Source of the DNA: Luzula sylvatica
Lineage: Eukaryota; Streptophyta; Magnoliopsida; Poales; Juncaceae
Reading direction: 5' to 3'
Assembly: GCA_946800325.1 (NCBI GenBank)
Contig: OX326956.1
Location: forward strand, 43,584,052-43,648,051
Length of the DNA: 64,000 nt
Shown here piece after piece: positions 1 through 10,554 of this stretch. Within the stretch, counting starts at the first letter, position 1. Every line of letters begins with the position of its first letter. The position numbers and the translations under genes were made by a program. The notes under the pieces are model-generated. The model ran no database searches. It was not told the DNA's origin and saw only the letters and a program-made list of their open reading frames with translations.

Positions 1-913
1 TTTTTTATATATATATTTTTTAGACCATGAGATGAATTATATTGAAAAGATAAATGTATTGAAGTAACTTAATTGCTCCAGAACTGTAACTTTAACTATG
101 GAATCCACCAGTGGATTCTTGTTTAATACTTGTTATTCATTTGGGCATTGCTTGTTTTGGTGGATTTTATGCATTCTAAAATACAGGATGTGGTTTGATA
201 TTATTTTTCGGATACGGTGAATATGAAGCTATCCGATCCGGATACGGTCTGGATTAAACGGATATGGTTTGGATATTATCGGATACATATGTTTTTATGA
301 TATTATTTTTGGGATACGGATCCGAATAGGAAACTATACGGTCTGGATTAAACGGATAGTCGAATACAGATTTTTTTAGAATATTAAAATGATATTATGA
401 TATCATAATATATTTTTTTAATGATGTTTGTAAGATATTTTAGGTGATTCATGAGGTTTGCAAGGTGTCACCGCCAACCTCCTCTTGAACGACAAAAACC
501 ATAACGATGGTTTCCTCAACCGACACCTTTCTTTCTTGGTATTTTTCCTTTCCACATGTACTTGACCCAGTTAATTAGGGTTGGGATATTTCGTAATAGT
601 TACTTACATGTAATGTATGTCACAAGTCATCAATTACAAATCATATTCTTCAATTCAGGTTTAAATTTTAGGGAAAAACTCTAATTTCATAGAAGTGTGC
701 CCTAGTTTTCAGAAAAATAGATTTCTTTCAGGTTTAAATTTTGTGTTTGACACTAATTATGAGTATTGTTAGGTAATTAATCCTAATTGGGCCAATAGCC
801 TCAAGACATTAAATTATAATTAGGATGGGATTTAATTGGGTTCTGATAAATTCAATTTGGGCTCAAATTACTTCTATATTGTTATTAAATAATAAGGACA
901 ATTTAAGATTGCA
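1..913. other. Upstream flank of the mannanase gene
   Basis: No gene is seen in this AT-rich stretch. It holds a short block of degenerate repeats (listed separately) and otherwise ordinary non-coding DNA. It presumably contains the mannanase promoter, but I could not identify a TATA box or transcription start with confidence. Confidence 0.6.
195..366. repeat. Degenerate GGATACGG-type repeats
   Basis: Variants of GGATACGG, ATCCGGATACGG and GGTCTGGATTAAACGGATA recur at least five times within 170 bases, including an almost exact repeat of TACGGTCTGGATTAAACGGATA-like sequence at about 243 and 338. Blocks of this flavour (alternating GGATA/CGG words) are typical of subterminal regions of non-autonomous DNA transposons. 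No terminal inverted repeats could be paired here. Confidence 0.45.
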
Positions 914-2837
914 ATGATGCAAATGTTGCCAAATGCTACCGCCTTCAAGGAAAATATTAGTCCCCCCTTCATCACTCCATTTCAATCCTTCTTCCTCTCA
1001 ACGATACTCGTATCCATCAACAATAATTCGAATACCAACTTCGATTTTTCATACAACAGGTATGCATTTCAACTCCCAAATTCAAATTTGAAACATATAA
1101 AAGAGTTCTTTGATCTTGCATTGATTCCATGAAAAAGTTATAATTTTGCCTATTTGTTTCACAGGATGGAAGTATTACCTTCAATCGAAGACGAGTGGTC
1201 GATGGTAGAAAGAGAAGGAACACAATTGGTCACAAAGAACAGATCTTTCGTGGTTCATGGCTTCAACACTTACTGGTTAATGGTGTTCGCGGTGGACCAT
1301 TCAACTCGGCAAAAGGTTTGTGACGTCTTTTCAGAAGCTAAGAGTGCTGGACTGAACACTTGCCGAACTTGGGCGTTTAACGATGGCCAGTGGAGAGCTC
1401 TTCAAATTTCTCCATATAATTACGACGAGGAGGTTTTCAAGGTATCCATGCATACAACCTGCTCGACGTTTTGTCTCAGTAAATTCATTCTTTCAATAAT
1501 CAATCCAAAATTGTATAATAGGGATTGGATTTCGTGGTGAGCGAAGCGAGGAGGCACAAAATCAGACTTATTCTCTCTCTCTGTAACAATTGGGAAGACT
1601 ATGGTGGAAAATCACAGTATGTCAAGTGGGCCCAATCGTCAGATGTGGACGTAACTTCCGATGATGACTTTTTCTCTGATGAAACTATAAAAAATTATTA
1701 CAAAGCCTTCGTCGAGGTAATATTGATTAATATTTATAATTATGATTTTGCTTGTCAATTCATTAATATTTTTTATTTGTTTAGGCCGTTTTGACGAGAG
1801 TTAATACCATAACAAATGTATCATATAAAGACGATCCAACTATACTCGCATGGGAATTAATTAACGAACCAAGATGCGCTTCAGACCCATCTGGCGATAC
1901 ATTACAGGTACATAATATCACAAATTACCCTGAATTTTTTTAACTATCACATATACCCCTGTAAAATAGGAAATATAATGGGACCTGCCAAAATCTCAAA
2001 ATCTCATGTATACCCCCAGAAATGTGTAATATCACGAATGCCCTACAAAACATATGAAATATCATGATTACCCCCTGCAAAATATATGAAAGAAAGAAAC
2101 ATAATTTTGAAAAAATTCGAAGTGAAGGGGGGTATATATGATGTTTCCTATGTTTTATAGGGGTATACATGATATTTCCACTTGTGTAGATTCATTATAT
2201 TTAATTATTTTTAAAGGATCAAATATTAATTGGTACTATCTTTTGTTCAATTTTTTGGGTATAATTTTAGGGATGGATAGAAGAGATGGCAATTTACGTG
2301 AAATCCATAGACCCGGTCCACCTAGTGGGAGTCGGTCTAGAAGGATTTTACGGACCATCCACGCCCGAATTAGCCCACTTAAACCCGAACGAATATTCCG
2401 GTACGGTCGGTACGGATTTTATTCGGAATCATCAAGCTGAAGGAATCGATTTTGCTTCTGCGCATATCTACTCAGACGTTTGGGTCTCTCATTCGGACCA
2501 TGACAATCATCTCCAGTTCGTACAGAACTGGATGGACAGCCACATAACCCATGCAAAAGACCTTCTTAACATGCCTATTGTGTTTGGCGAATTTGGGGTG
2601 TCAGTAAAAGACGAGAGATTCGGTTACGAGTTTAGAGAATCGTTCATGGACAGGGTGTATGAGACGTTCTCGTGCACCGTGGAGAGCGGTGGGATCGGTG
2701 GTGGCGTTATTCTTTGGCAGCTTTTTCCTGAAGGAACGGATCATATGGACGATGGTTATGCTCTTGTTTTGGCTAAGTTGCCTCGTACTTGCGACTTGTT
2801 GGCTTCGCACTCTCAAAGGCTATATGGCTCAATATAG
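914..2837 (+). CDS. MAN: Mannan endo-1,4-beta-mannosidase (GH5), five exons
   Basis: Predicted exons are 914-1059, 1165-1441, 1522-1716, 1785-1907 and 2271-2837. All introns are GT-AG, phases agree, and the product is 435 aa, the usual length of plant endo-beta-mannanases, which hydrolyse internal beta-1,4-mannosidic bonds of cell-wall mannans. Exon 2 carries the N-terminal GFNTYWLM motif and [15 protein letters not shown]. Exon 3 has [15 protein letters not shown] and DDFF. Exon 4 has WELINEPR with the acid/base Glu. Exon 5 has GLEGFYGPS and the nucleophile Glu in FGEFGVS, then LWQLFPEG and a DDGYA C-terminal region. Both catalytic residues are intact. Exon 1 is the weak part: it was chosen because its donor joins exon 2 in frame and it contains a hydrophobic run ([17 protein letters not shown]) that could be a secretion signal, but it is not a classic signal peptide. 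There is a sequon NVS in exon 4. By recall the protein looks closest to the MAN5/MAN6 type. No stops or frameshifts are seen, so the gene is probably functional. Confidence 0.93.
1908..2270. repeat. Intron 4 of MAN with MITE-like inverted repeat
   Basis: This 363-bp intron is much longer than the other three. Its left part (about 1915-1980, with ATATACCCCTGTAAAATAGG) is a degenerate reverse complement of its right part (about 2125-2185, with CCTATGTTTTATAGGGGTATA), and the middle holds more ATATCA/ACCCC words. It looks like a MITE inserted in the intron. The same ATATCATATnTnCCCC style recurs at 6872-8539 and near 62285-62370. Confidence 0.5.
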
Positions 2838-3046
2838 TCATAGACGTGTATTACTATTAGTAAAATAAGATGTGTAGTGTATATTGTGTCATTTTGTAAA
2901 ATAAGATGTATATCGTGTAAAATATGTGAAACAAATAGCGTATCGTGAAAAATTTGTGAAATGGTCGTATATTGGGTAAATTTATATTTGTAGTATGTCA
3001 AATTTGTGAAATAAATAGTAGTATATTGTGAAAATATGTATGTGAG
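2838..3046. repeat. Degenerate TAGTATATTGTG repeats, 3' flank of MAN
   Basis: Loose tandem copies of a roughly 30-40-base unit built from GTGTATATTGTG, AAATTTGTGAAATA and AGTAGTATATTGTG. The array is interrupted by the LINE insertion and resumes at 5229-5275. Bases 3030-3046 are the left target-site duplication of that LINE. Confidence 0.55.
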
Positions 3047-5211
3047 TTCAAAAAGGGTAAAAGTTGTGGACCGGGTGGTTTCCCGAGCGATTTTTTTCAA
3101 CATTGTTGGCCGATAGTGAAAGAGGACATGCTCCTTTTATTGCAAGGTATGTTTAACAATACATTAATTTTAGATAAAATTAACAAGGCATCAATACAAC
3201 TTTTACCAAAAAAAGAGGACTCATCTTGATGAGTGATTATAGGCCTATTAGTATTATATCCTCACCGATAAAATTAATCACAAAATTTTTGGCGATGAGG
3301 CTTAAACCATTTATGCCATTTTTAATCCATCGATGCCAATCGGCCTTCATCAAAGGGCGCACTCTCAATGAACTATTTATTACCTCGAGGGAGATGCTTA
3401 ATTTTTACCACAAGTCGAAAATTCCAATGGTGATGTTGAAGATTGACTTTAAAAAAACTTTTGACAATGTGTCGTGGCCGTTTCTTGAGAGCATTTTAAG
3501 TGCTAGAAAGTTTCCAACGAGATGGGTACAATGGATGAACTCATTACTTTCATCCTCGATTTCGTCGGTTCATACAAATGGGACTAGAGGAAAATACTTT
3601 AAACACAAAAGGGGACTTAGGCAAGGCGACCCATTGTCGCCCTTACTTTTTACACTAGTAGTGGACGCTTTACAAAGGATGATGATGAAAGTGAAGCCCC
3701 TTCTTACGAACCCAATAGTATTTGCACCAACAACGTTGCAATACGCGGACGACACCCTTTTCTTTGTGGAGGCCCACCCTCAAAATATTCGAGTAGTCAT
3801 GCACACGATCTCGTTATTTTCGAAAGTATCGGGCCTAGAAATAAATTGGGACAAGAGTGGTTTTGTGTCGATTGCCATACCCGAGGAGATGCACCCCCAC
3901 TTAGCAACGTTAGTTTGTTGTTAAAAAAAGACTTTACCATTTAAGTATCTTGGTCTTCCACTATCTTACAAAAAATCGGGGAAAGTAATTTTTCAACCAA
4001 TAGTGGCGAGAATAAGAAGTAAAATGACGAATTGGAAAAATAATTTCTTAACATTAGGAGGCCGTAATACTCTTATCAAGTCGGTTTTAGGATCAATCCC
4101 GATATTTTACATGCAAGCTCTTTCGTTGCCTAGAGGAACGATAGAGGAAATTAACAAACTATTGAGAGCTTTTTTTTGGAAGGGAAGTGATAAGGTAATG
4201 GGAGGCCATTGTCTCATAAATTGGCGTAAAATTTGTTTACCAAAGAAACACGGTGGTTTGGGGTTGATGGATATTGAAAAACATAACGAAGCGATGATAC
4301 TAAAGTGGTTATTCAAACTTGATTATCATCAAGATTCACAATGGGCCACTACCGTAAAATCTCTTTACAATGTTCAAAACGCTAAAGACATAGCAAAAAT
4401 TGCGAGCCCGTTAACCTCTTACTTCATGAAAGATCTTCAAAAGCTTTTGCCCTTGTGCGAATCCCTAAATGGAATTTTTCGGAATCCTACTTTAAACCAA
4501 CTAGGAAACACGACCAACCACCACAACCCCATTTTTGACACGGCCAAGGTATACCCAAACATTGTCCATCCGGGGGTACTTTGCGAATGGACCCCCAAAA
4601 TCCTCAAGATCAAGGCCCCCTTAAAGGTTAAATTTTTTGGGTGGATGACCCTAAATAATAGGATACTTACCGGAGAAAATCTTGCAAAAAGGGGGTGGCC
4701 ACACGATCCAACATGTGCGCTATGCTCCGGAACTCTCGAGTCAACCAAGCACCTTTTCCTAGAATGCCCCTTTACAACCGAGGTTTGGAGGTTAATAGAG
4801 CCGAGAGCCAATTTTAATTCGGGCTCACTAGTGGAGTTTTGGTGGTGGTTTCGTAGCGGTCGAAATTCGGTGGAGGCTAAAATTTGGGATGGCAAATGGC
4901 TCGCTACAATTTGGACCTTATGGCGAGAGCGCAATAATCGAATTTTTCAAAGAAAATGTCGAATGCATGTCTTGGTAGTCAAAAACGTCGAAGATCTAGC
5001 GAGATTTTGGAAAGCACATTGTTAAAGATTTGATAGGATGGGAGTTGATATGTTTTATTTTATTTTTCATAATTGGGGTATTTAAATGGCAGTAGGGCAT
5101 TTAGAATTAACTAATGTAAATAGTGGACACTCTTTGTACTTCTCTTTTTTTATTTGGTTATAAAAATGATATGGATCGAACGCGTATCGCGCTTGCCATT
5201 TTCTCAAAAAA
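3047..5211 (+). mobile_element. 5'-truncated LINE retrotransposon with 17-bp TSD
   Basis: The insertion is bounded by a perfect 17-bp direct repeat, GAAAATATGTATGTGAG, at 3030-3046 and 5212-5228. The element starts abruptly inside the reverse transcriptase domain, as expected of incomplete target-primed reverse transcription. It ends in a short 3' UTR finishing in CTCAAAAAA. The interrupted TAGTATATTGTG repeat continues on both sides, confirming the borders. Confidence 0.92.
3050..5025 (+). pseudogene. LINE reverse transcriptase / zf-RVT, broken
   Basis: This is the C-terminal part of a plant non-LTR reverse transcriptase. The reading starts at 3050 within the fingers region (GPGGFPSDFFQHCWPIV). 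A frameshift of about one base lies near 3223, after which it continues through DYRPISII, KIDFKKTFDNVSW (first catalytic Asp), GLRQGDPLSPLLF and the YADD active site near 3737-3750. An in-frame TAA at 3922-3924 interrupts it just before LPFKYLGLPL. It then continues in the same frame to 5025 through NWRKICLPKKHGGLG and a zf-RVT motif (CALC, H and C of TKHLFLECPF). Endonuclease and ORF1 are absent through 5' truncation. The active-site residues remain, so decay looks moderate. Confidence 0.9.
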
Positions 5212-5584
5212 GAAAATATGTATGTGAGATCTTTAGTAGCAAGTAGTATATTGTGTATGGTTTGTATATTACGTGTTACTATTCAATGCTTCAGTATTTT
5301 GCATATATTAGTTTTAATTTTGATATATTTGTAAAAAAAAGGAAAATACATTTTTTGAGAAAAACATTAAAAATAGTTATTTTGGAGCACTAGCCTTTCA
5401 AATTTATAATTAAGTATTTTTGTACGTTTTAGCATTCAATTGTAGCATTTTTTGAAGAGAACTTAAAATTTCAACCTTTTCAACTTCCACGTTTTTGAAA
5501 TAATTTAAATTTGATTATTTGCGTTATAATCCAAACCCGCTAGCCATATTTGGCTATTTGAACTTAGAGCGTAATTATCATATG

Positions 5585-5612
5585 CTAGGATAAAACTCGC
5601 GTAACGCTGCGA
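5585..5612 (-). mobile_element. Candidate Helitron 3' terminus
   Basis: On the minus strand the sequence reads ACTCGC-AGCGTTAC-GCGAGT (a 6-bp stem hairpin), a short AT spacer, then CTAG. A GC hairpin just upstream of CTRR is the Helitron 3' signature. The base after CTAG is C rather than the usual T, and no 5' end was paired. Confidence 0.4.
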
Positions 5613-5833
5613 GTATGCTAATTATGTTTTTATTTTAATAAGAAACTATTCTTTTTGATGATAATAAAAATATATTCTCAAAAGCAAAATATATCACATT
5701 ATATTGTTGTCATAAATATATTTGTATAACCCATCTAAGTATAATTGTTTTTATATTTCATGATCATTTCAGAAAACAAACTCATAATATTTTTACCAGT
5801 TATAAATATATATTAGTGTTAGTATTAATAGTA

Positions 5834-5862
5834 CTAGAACATACCTCGCTCCGCTTCGAAAT
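5834..5862 (-). mobile_element. Candidate Helitron 3' terminus (degenerate)
   Basis: The minus strand reads TTCGAAGCGGAGCGAGG, a short spacer TATGTT, then CTAGT. This resembles the better-preserved Helitron end at 9634 in sequence style and spacing, but the hairpin is eroded. No 5' end was found. Confidence 0.35.
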
Positions 5863-6345
5863 ATTTATTTATACTTTCATATTATTTGTAATAAAATTTA
5901 TAATTATTGTTTTATAGCAACTAAAAATAAAAATATTAATTATTGTGTAAATAAAAATGAATATAGATCTTTTTTGTTTTGATTTTAACAAAATAATTGA
6001 AGTACTAATTAGTACACGACTATTGCGTCTGATGTTTGCATTGATTAAATTAATATGTATGATATTAATATAAATTATATAATCATGATATTTATCAATG
6101 ATTAAATTCATATCATGATATTTAACTTGGATTAATATTTTATATTTATCTTATTGAATTCAAAATATTATTATTTAGCATCTACTTATAATATAATTCT
6201 AAAAAATAGATATTGTTGATGTGATTTTTTTTTTTTACAATTAACAATAATTTTGTTGATACTTATAAATATTTATAAATAATTAATACGATTTTTGTTT
6301 CTAACCATCTACATATTCACAAAAAAATTACATACGAAAATAAGT

Positions 6346-6661
6346 TAAAAAGAATGCATGGACGTACTTATGAATTTATTTGCTTTTGTTTTTATAGAAT
6401 TTATTGAACTTAGAAACACTCATTAAATTTTTTGCTATTGTCCGGATTTTAACCCCGGTCTGCATGATCCGGACCAAGTGTGCTCACCATTTAGCTAGGC
6501 TACACATTTGTATAATTTCAGACTTTTTAAATAATACAACAATACGAAACCATTCACTAAAAAAATTGATCGGAAGCAGGATCGAACCCACGACATGTAG
6601 CATCGCTTGCAACATTTGTATATTAAAGACTAAAAAGACTAAAAAGAATGCATGGACGTAC
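6346..6661. mobile_element. 272-bp insertion with 22-bp direct repeats
   Basis: A perfect 22-bp direct repeat (it starts TAAAAAGAATGCATGGACG) lies at 6346-6367 and 6640-6661. Duplications of that length are typical of SINE/LINE insertions. The enclosed 272 bp contain tRNA-like pieces on the minus strand, consistent with a SINE. Confidence 0.55.
6441..6502 (-). repeat. tRNA-like SINE head, copy 1
   Basis: The minus strand has an A-box-like TAGCTAAATGGTGAGC followed about 30 bases later by a degenerate B box GGTTAAAATCC. This is the internal RNA polymerase III promoter layout of tRNA-derived SINEs. It has no complete cloverleaf, so it is not called a tRNA gene. Confidence 0.5.
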
Positions 6662-6710
6662 GTCGCGTGAGAAGCACGTTCAACGATTTAACCAACTGTG
6701 CTAGCACATG
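6571..6710 (-). repeat. tRNA-like SINE head, copy 2, split
   Basis: The minus strand carries the A-box TAGCACAGTTGGTTAA near 6690-6707 and the B-box GGGTTCGATCC near 6577-6590. They are separated by unusually long sequence that includes one copy of the 22-bp direct repeat. It is closely related to copy 3, in which the two boxes are adjacent, so the head appears to have been split by an insertion. Confidence 0.5.
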
Positions 6711-6765
6711 TTTACAATATACTTTAGTCTTTAATATATTTATTGATGTGTTTCATTAAAATAAT

Positions 6766-6835
6766 GCTGAGAAGCGGGATCAAACTCGCGATTTGTAGCA
6801 TCGCTTGCAACAATTTAACCATCTGTGCTAGCACT
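6766..6835 (-). repeat. tRNA-like SINE head, copy 3
   Basis: The minus strand reads TGCTAGCACAGATGGTTAA (A box), then GAGTTTGATCCCGC (degenerate B box) about 30 bases on. It shares TGCAAGCGATGCTACA with copy 2. It represents a tRNA-derived repeat rather than a working tRNA. Confidence 0.5.
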
Positions 6836-6871
6836 TGTTTATGACATATTTTAATCTTTAATATATTTATT

Positions 6872-8539
6872 AGGGGTAATTTCATATATGTCCTTTCAAA
6901 GAATCAAAATATCATATTTGTCCCTCTAAAACAACAAATATCAAATTTATCCTTCCAAAATTTTGTTTCTATCAAATTTACCCATATAAAACATAAAAAA
7001 TATCAGATTTGTCCAAATCACTAACATTCCGTTATATTTATCAGTTTAATCATCTAAATAATAATTAAGTTAATAAATATAATCACAATTGACTAAAATA
7101 CCCCTATTTTAGTTTTGTACTCAACACAATATTTTTCTTTCTTTCCGTCAATTGCTCCTCCTCTGTTTCTTGCTTCCTTACTAGTAACTATAAAATCCAA
7201 AAATTGATAATTCTTTTATGAGAAGATCAAAATCACAAAAAAATGGACTCGTCTTAAATTGGTCACTCAAATGGAAGATAAAAAATAGCTCTAAGTATAA
7301 ATTTTAAATACTCATCTTCTCATTTTATGTACTCATTTCTTAATTTTTTCGGAGAGAGTATGACTAGGGCACTCAAATGGAAAATCAGTCTGAGATGACA
7401 AAACTTATAATCATTGGAATGATACAATGAGCAATACCCATACATCACCTATTGTGTTTAGATTCTTGCTTTGTTCAAGCTCAACTGGATTAGACAAAAA
7501 AAGCTAAAGATAGCTGAAATTAGTTATGTACGGTCTCAAAGACACATTCTAAGTTTCAAATTAGCAAATATTTTAGTTCCAATTTCGATCTTACAACTTG
7601 AATTTCTATTCCTATTTCAAATTTTCAGCCCTTAAATCATTTATGACATGCATGCAGATCATACAAATTATAAAGTTACAAAATATATATACTATTTTAC
7701 AATATGTACACACATCTATCTATCATCACAGAATACAATTGAAATTCTCCACCATGTCCGTTAGTGTTAACAATCCTAAGGAAAAACAATCTTTATCACA
7801 CTTTACTAAGGGTGTACATCACTACTCTAATCTTAATAACACTCTATTTACCTCTCAATATGCACGCCCCAGTACACTACTTTACTTAGACCACTAGCAC
7901 TCTATGTATTGGTACACTCGCTAGTTGAATCAATAAACCTTCTTCAATTAAGATCAACTAAATATAGCACTAATTTTAAGAATGGACAAATACCAATTTT
8001 TCTCACCCTTATTTGGGAGGAAAGAGAAATACTCTGTTATCCTTGGTATCACTTTTCAAGATGGAAACAAATAAAATGGTAAGAGATTTCAGTTGCTAAC
8101 ATGTAAAAAAATGTTGGATTGACTCACGCTCGTGTCATGATTTAGGAAATAAATCAAACGATAAGAGCAACAGGTCTTTCTAACGAGTCGTACAGGTTGG
8201 AGATGATTATTTTTTCTGGCGCCTAGTACAAGCCGGAAAAGAAAGGCGAGGGTATTATGGGAAGAAGAGGAGAGATGAGTAGGAAAGAAGACATGACAAG
8301 GGAGAAGAATTGTCTTCGTGAACGAGAGATGAGCATAAAAGATGTGAGAATGGAGATGGGAGATGAGGCGAGGGTATTATGGGAACTTCACAAACATTTG
8401 TTAATTTTAACAGAAATTTTAACTGTGGGTCAATTTTGATAGAAACAAGCTTTCAGAAGGACAAACTTGATATTTGCAGTTTTATAGGGACATATTTGAT
8501 ATTTTAGGTTTTTGGAAGGACATAGGAGAAATTACCCCT
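6872..8539. mobile_element. Non-autonomous TIR transposon, 1.67 kb
   Basis: The left end AGGGGTAATTTCATATATGT pairs with the reverse complement of the right end (AGGGGTAATTTCTCCTATGT). The inverted repeat continues degenerately for roughly 100 bases (words such as ATATCAAATnTGTCCnT and TTGTTTCTATCAAA). The 7-bp ATTTATT lies on both sides (6865-6871 and 8540-8546). The TSD may be partly ambiguous because the flank itself repeats ATATTTATT. No transposase ORF is present; the internal ORFs (7598-7897, 8257-8439) match nothing I recognise. Confidence 0.72.
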
Positions 8540-9342
8540 ATTTATTAAGGTATGTCACGTGTCAACACATGATTTTTCAATGAACTTTAAAAGAGAAGTA
8601 TTAATATTAATAACCAGTGTGGCCCTTGCTCCGTTTCGGAATACAAATTTATAATTTTGTTAAGATATAATATAAATTTTATTGTATTTAAATTAATTTT
8701 AATAAAAAGTAATTGAATGCTCGAAACTTAATTTTGGTTGCAGTTACGATTGTTACTAAAAAATTGATTATACTATAGTTACTAATATTTTTGGTAATAA
8801 ATTAACAAATGGGGAATTTTTTATCATCAATATCTTCTTTTCCTGCGCTTGGATATAAATGCATAAATTACTCTCATTTCTCACTTAAAACACGCATTAA
8901 TAAAAAAAAATAATGAATAATTAGTCATTAGAATTTTTTGTAAAGCACGTACAAAAATGAGATATATATAATATATGATATTTCTTATATGTGTTATATT
9001 TACATAGGTGTAATACTATTTTAATATTTTATGAATTCTAAATTTAATGATTTTTAAGAGTTTGACGGTGGCATAATTACCTGTGAATATAATAATTTTC
9101 TAAAATACATAACATTGTTTATTTATAAGAAAGAAAATATTAGTATTTTGATGTTATTTGACATGATTATACATAACTTTTCGTGACAATTTGTGAGTAC
9201 ATATGAAAATTTCTCCTCAATAAAATAAATTTATTTTATATATTCAAACAAATTTTGTATAATAAAATAAATTATACTTGCAGTTTTAGAATTTTTAATT
9301 TGGGATTACTTGACATAATATGTATTCTAAAACAATTCTAAA
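8540..9342. other. AT-rich intergenic DNA
   Basis: No gene or recognisable element body is seen. On the minus strand at 8614-8640 the sequence TTCCGAAACGGAGCAAGG followed by CTGGT resembles a decayed Helitron 3' end, of the same style as those at 5834 and 9634. Confidence 0.5.
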
Positions 9343-9633
9343 TAAGAATGTTCAATCGGTCGGTTAAGTTCAATTCGGACCGAATAATACCATACCGATT
9401 TATACCGAACCGAACTAAATTCAAACCGAGCCGAACCGAATTAAATTTGCGATCAATTAAAAAACCGAACCGAATAAACCGAATAAAAGTTCGATTTATT
9501 CGGTTGAACCGAATAAGAAATATAATAATCTTAAAATAAAAAAATTTGTTACTAAAATTATATTTTATTTATAAGAAATATACACAAATCTTATAACATA
9601 TAATTGTATTGTTTTATAAGAATATTATATTAA

Positions 9634-10554
9634 CTAGGACAATATCCCGCGCTTCGCTGCGGGATATATTATTTGATAAGAAATAATATAATAAGCAAAA
9701 GTAATAATTTTATATATTATTTGATATATTATTTCGCTGCGGGATATATTATTTGATATATTATTTGATAAGAAAATAGAAATATTTCTCGCGCTTCGCT
9801 GCGATTTTTCAAAATCTGTTTTGATCATAAAATAATAATTTTATCTAAAACGTTACAAGTGCAAAACAAAAGTAATATTCATAAATGTTAATTTAAAAAA
9901 AAAGTCTGATATTAAATAGTCTCACAAGTATTATGCAATAAATGCAAATTTTTTTCCTCCTCAAAATATATCATATGTTTCAAAAGAAAAATTCAAATGT
10001 TTTATTTAGAATACAAAACATGTCAAATAAAATAAAATTTTGAAAAAGACAAACAAAAAAACATAAAAGACGTAGCTTGGTACGAATCAAAAATATTATA
10101 ATAAGCACAAAAAAACGCAGCTTGGTACCAATAAAAACTGTTATAATAAGCAAAAAAAAAAAATACCAGCTCAGGCTAACATAAAGTATTTGTGTGAATA
10201 GTATTTTGTTAACAGTAAAATTATAGTATACAAATTATTTTTATTAATACGATGAAAAATTCAAATATTTTATTTAGAACACAAGACATATGTCAATTAT
10301 ATTTATTAATACGATGAAAAATTCAAATATTTTATTTAGAACACAAGACATATGTCAAATAAAATAAAATTCCAAAAAAATAAAATAATTAATAAACAGT
10401 AAAAAATGAACAGTATATGAATGAACAGTACAAGGGATGAACAGTAAATGAGTGAACAGTACGAGAGTGACGTGAACAGTACAAGGGATGAACAGTACCA
10501 GGGTGACGTGGCCTCAGCATATACCTAGTATCCAAAAATTAATAGGAGGGGAGA
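9634..10554 (-). mobile_element. Non-autonomous Helitron, 921 bp
   Basis: The minus-strand 5' end starts TCTCCCCTCCTATTAATTTT after an A. The 3' end has the hairpin CCCGC-AGCGAAGC-GCGGG, an 8-base spacer and CTAG followed by T. That gives insertion between A and T with no TSD, as expected for Helitrons. A second partial copy of the hairpin unit (GCGCTTCGCTGCG) lies at 9788-9802. The interior carries a 60-70-bp tandem duplication (10238-10297 and 10303-10357) and, near the 5' end, about seven copies of GAACAGTA (10395-10497). There is no Rep/Hel coding. Confidence 0.65.
10395..10505. repeat. GAACAGTA short tandem repeats
   Basis: TGAACAGTAC / TGAACAGTAA recurs about seven times, interleaved with AAGGGA and GAGTGACG spacers, just inside the 5' end of the Helitron. 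It is part of that element rather than independent. Confidence 0.6.

Larger units (their letters stand above)
5229..6345. other. AT-rich intergenic DNA
   Basis: No gene is recognised. The stretch contains the tail of the TAGTATATTGTG repeats (5229-5275), two candidate Helitron 3' ends (listed separately) and long AT-rich runs. The apparent ORF at 5869-6111 on the minus strand is an Ile/Asn-rich product of AT richness. Confidence 0.6.

Noticed and set aside
4107..4934. Minus-strand ORFs of 69 and 165 aa opposite the LINE
   Set aside because: They are antisense shadows of the reverse-transcriptase reading frame.
6441..6835. Functional tRNA genes
   Set aside because: A and B boxes are present but spacing and flanks do not allow a full cloverleaf; SINE heads fit better.
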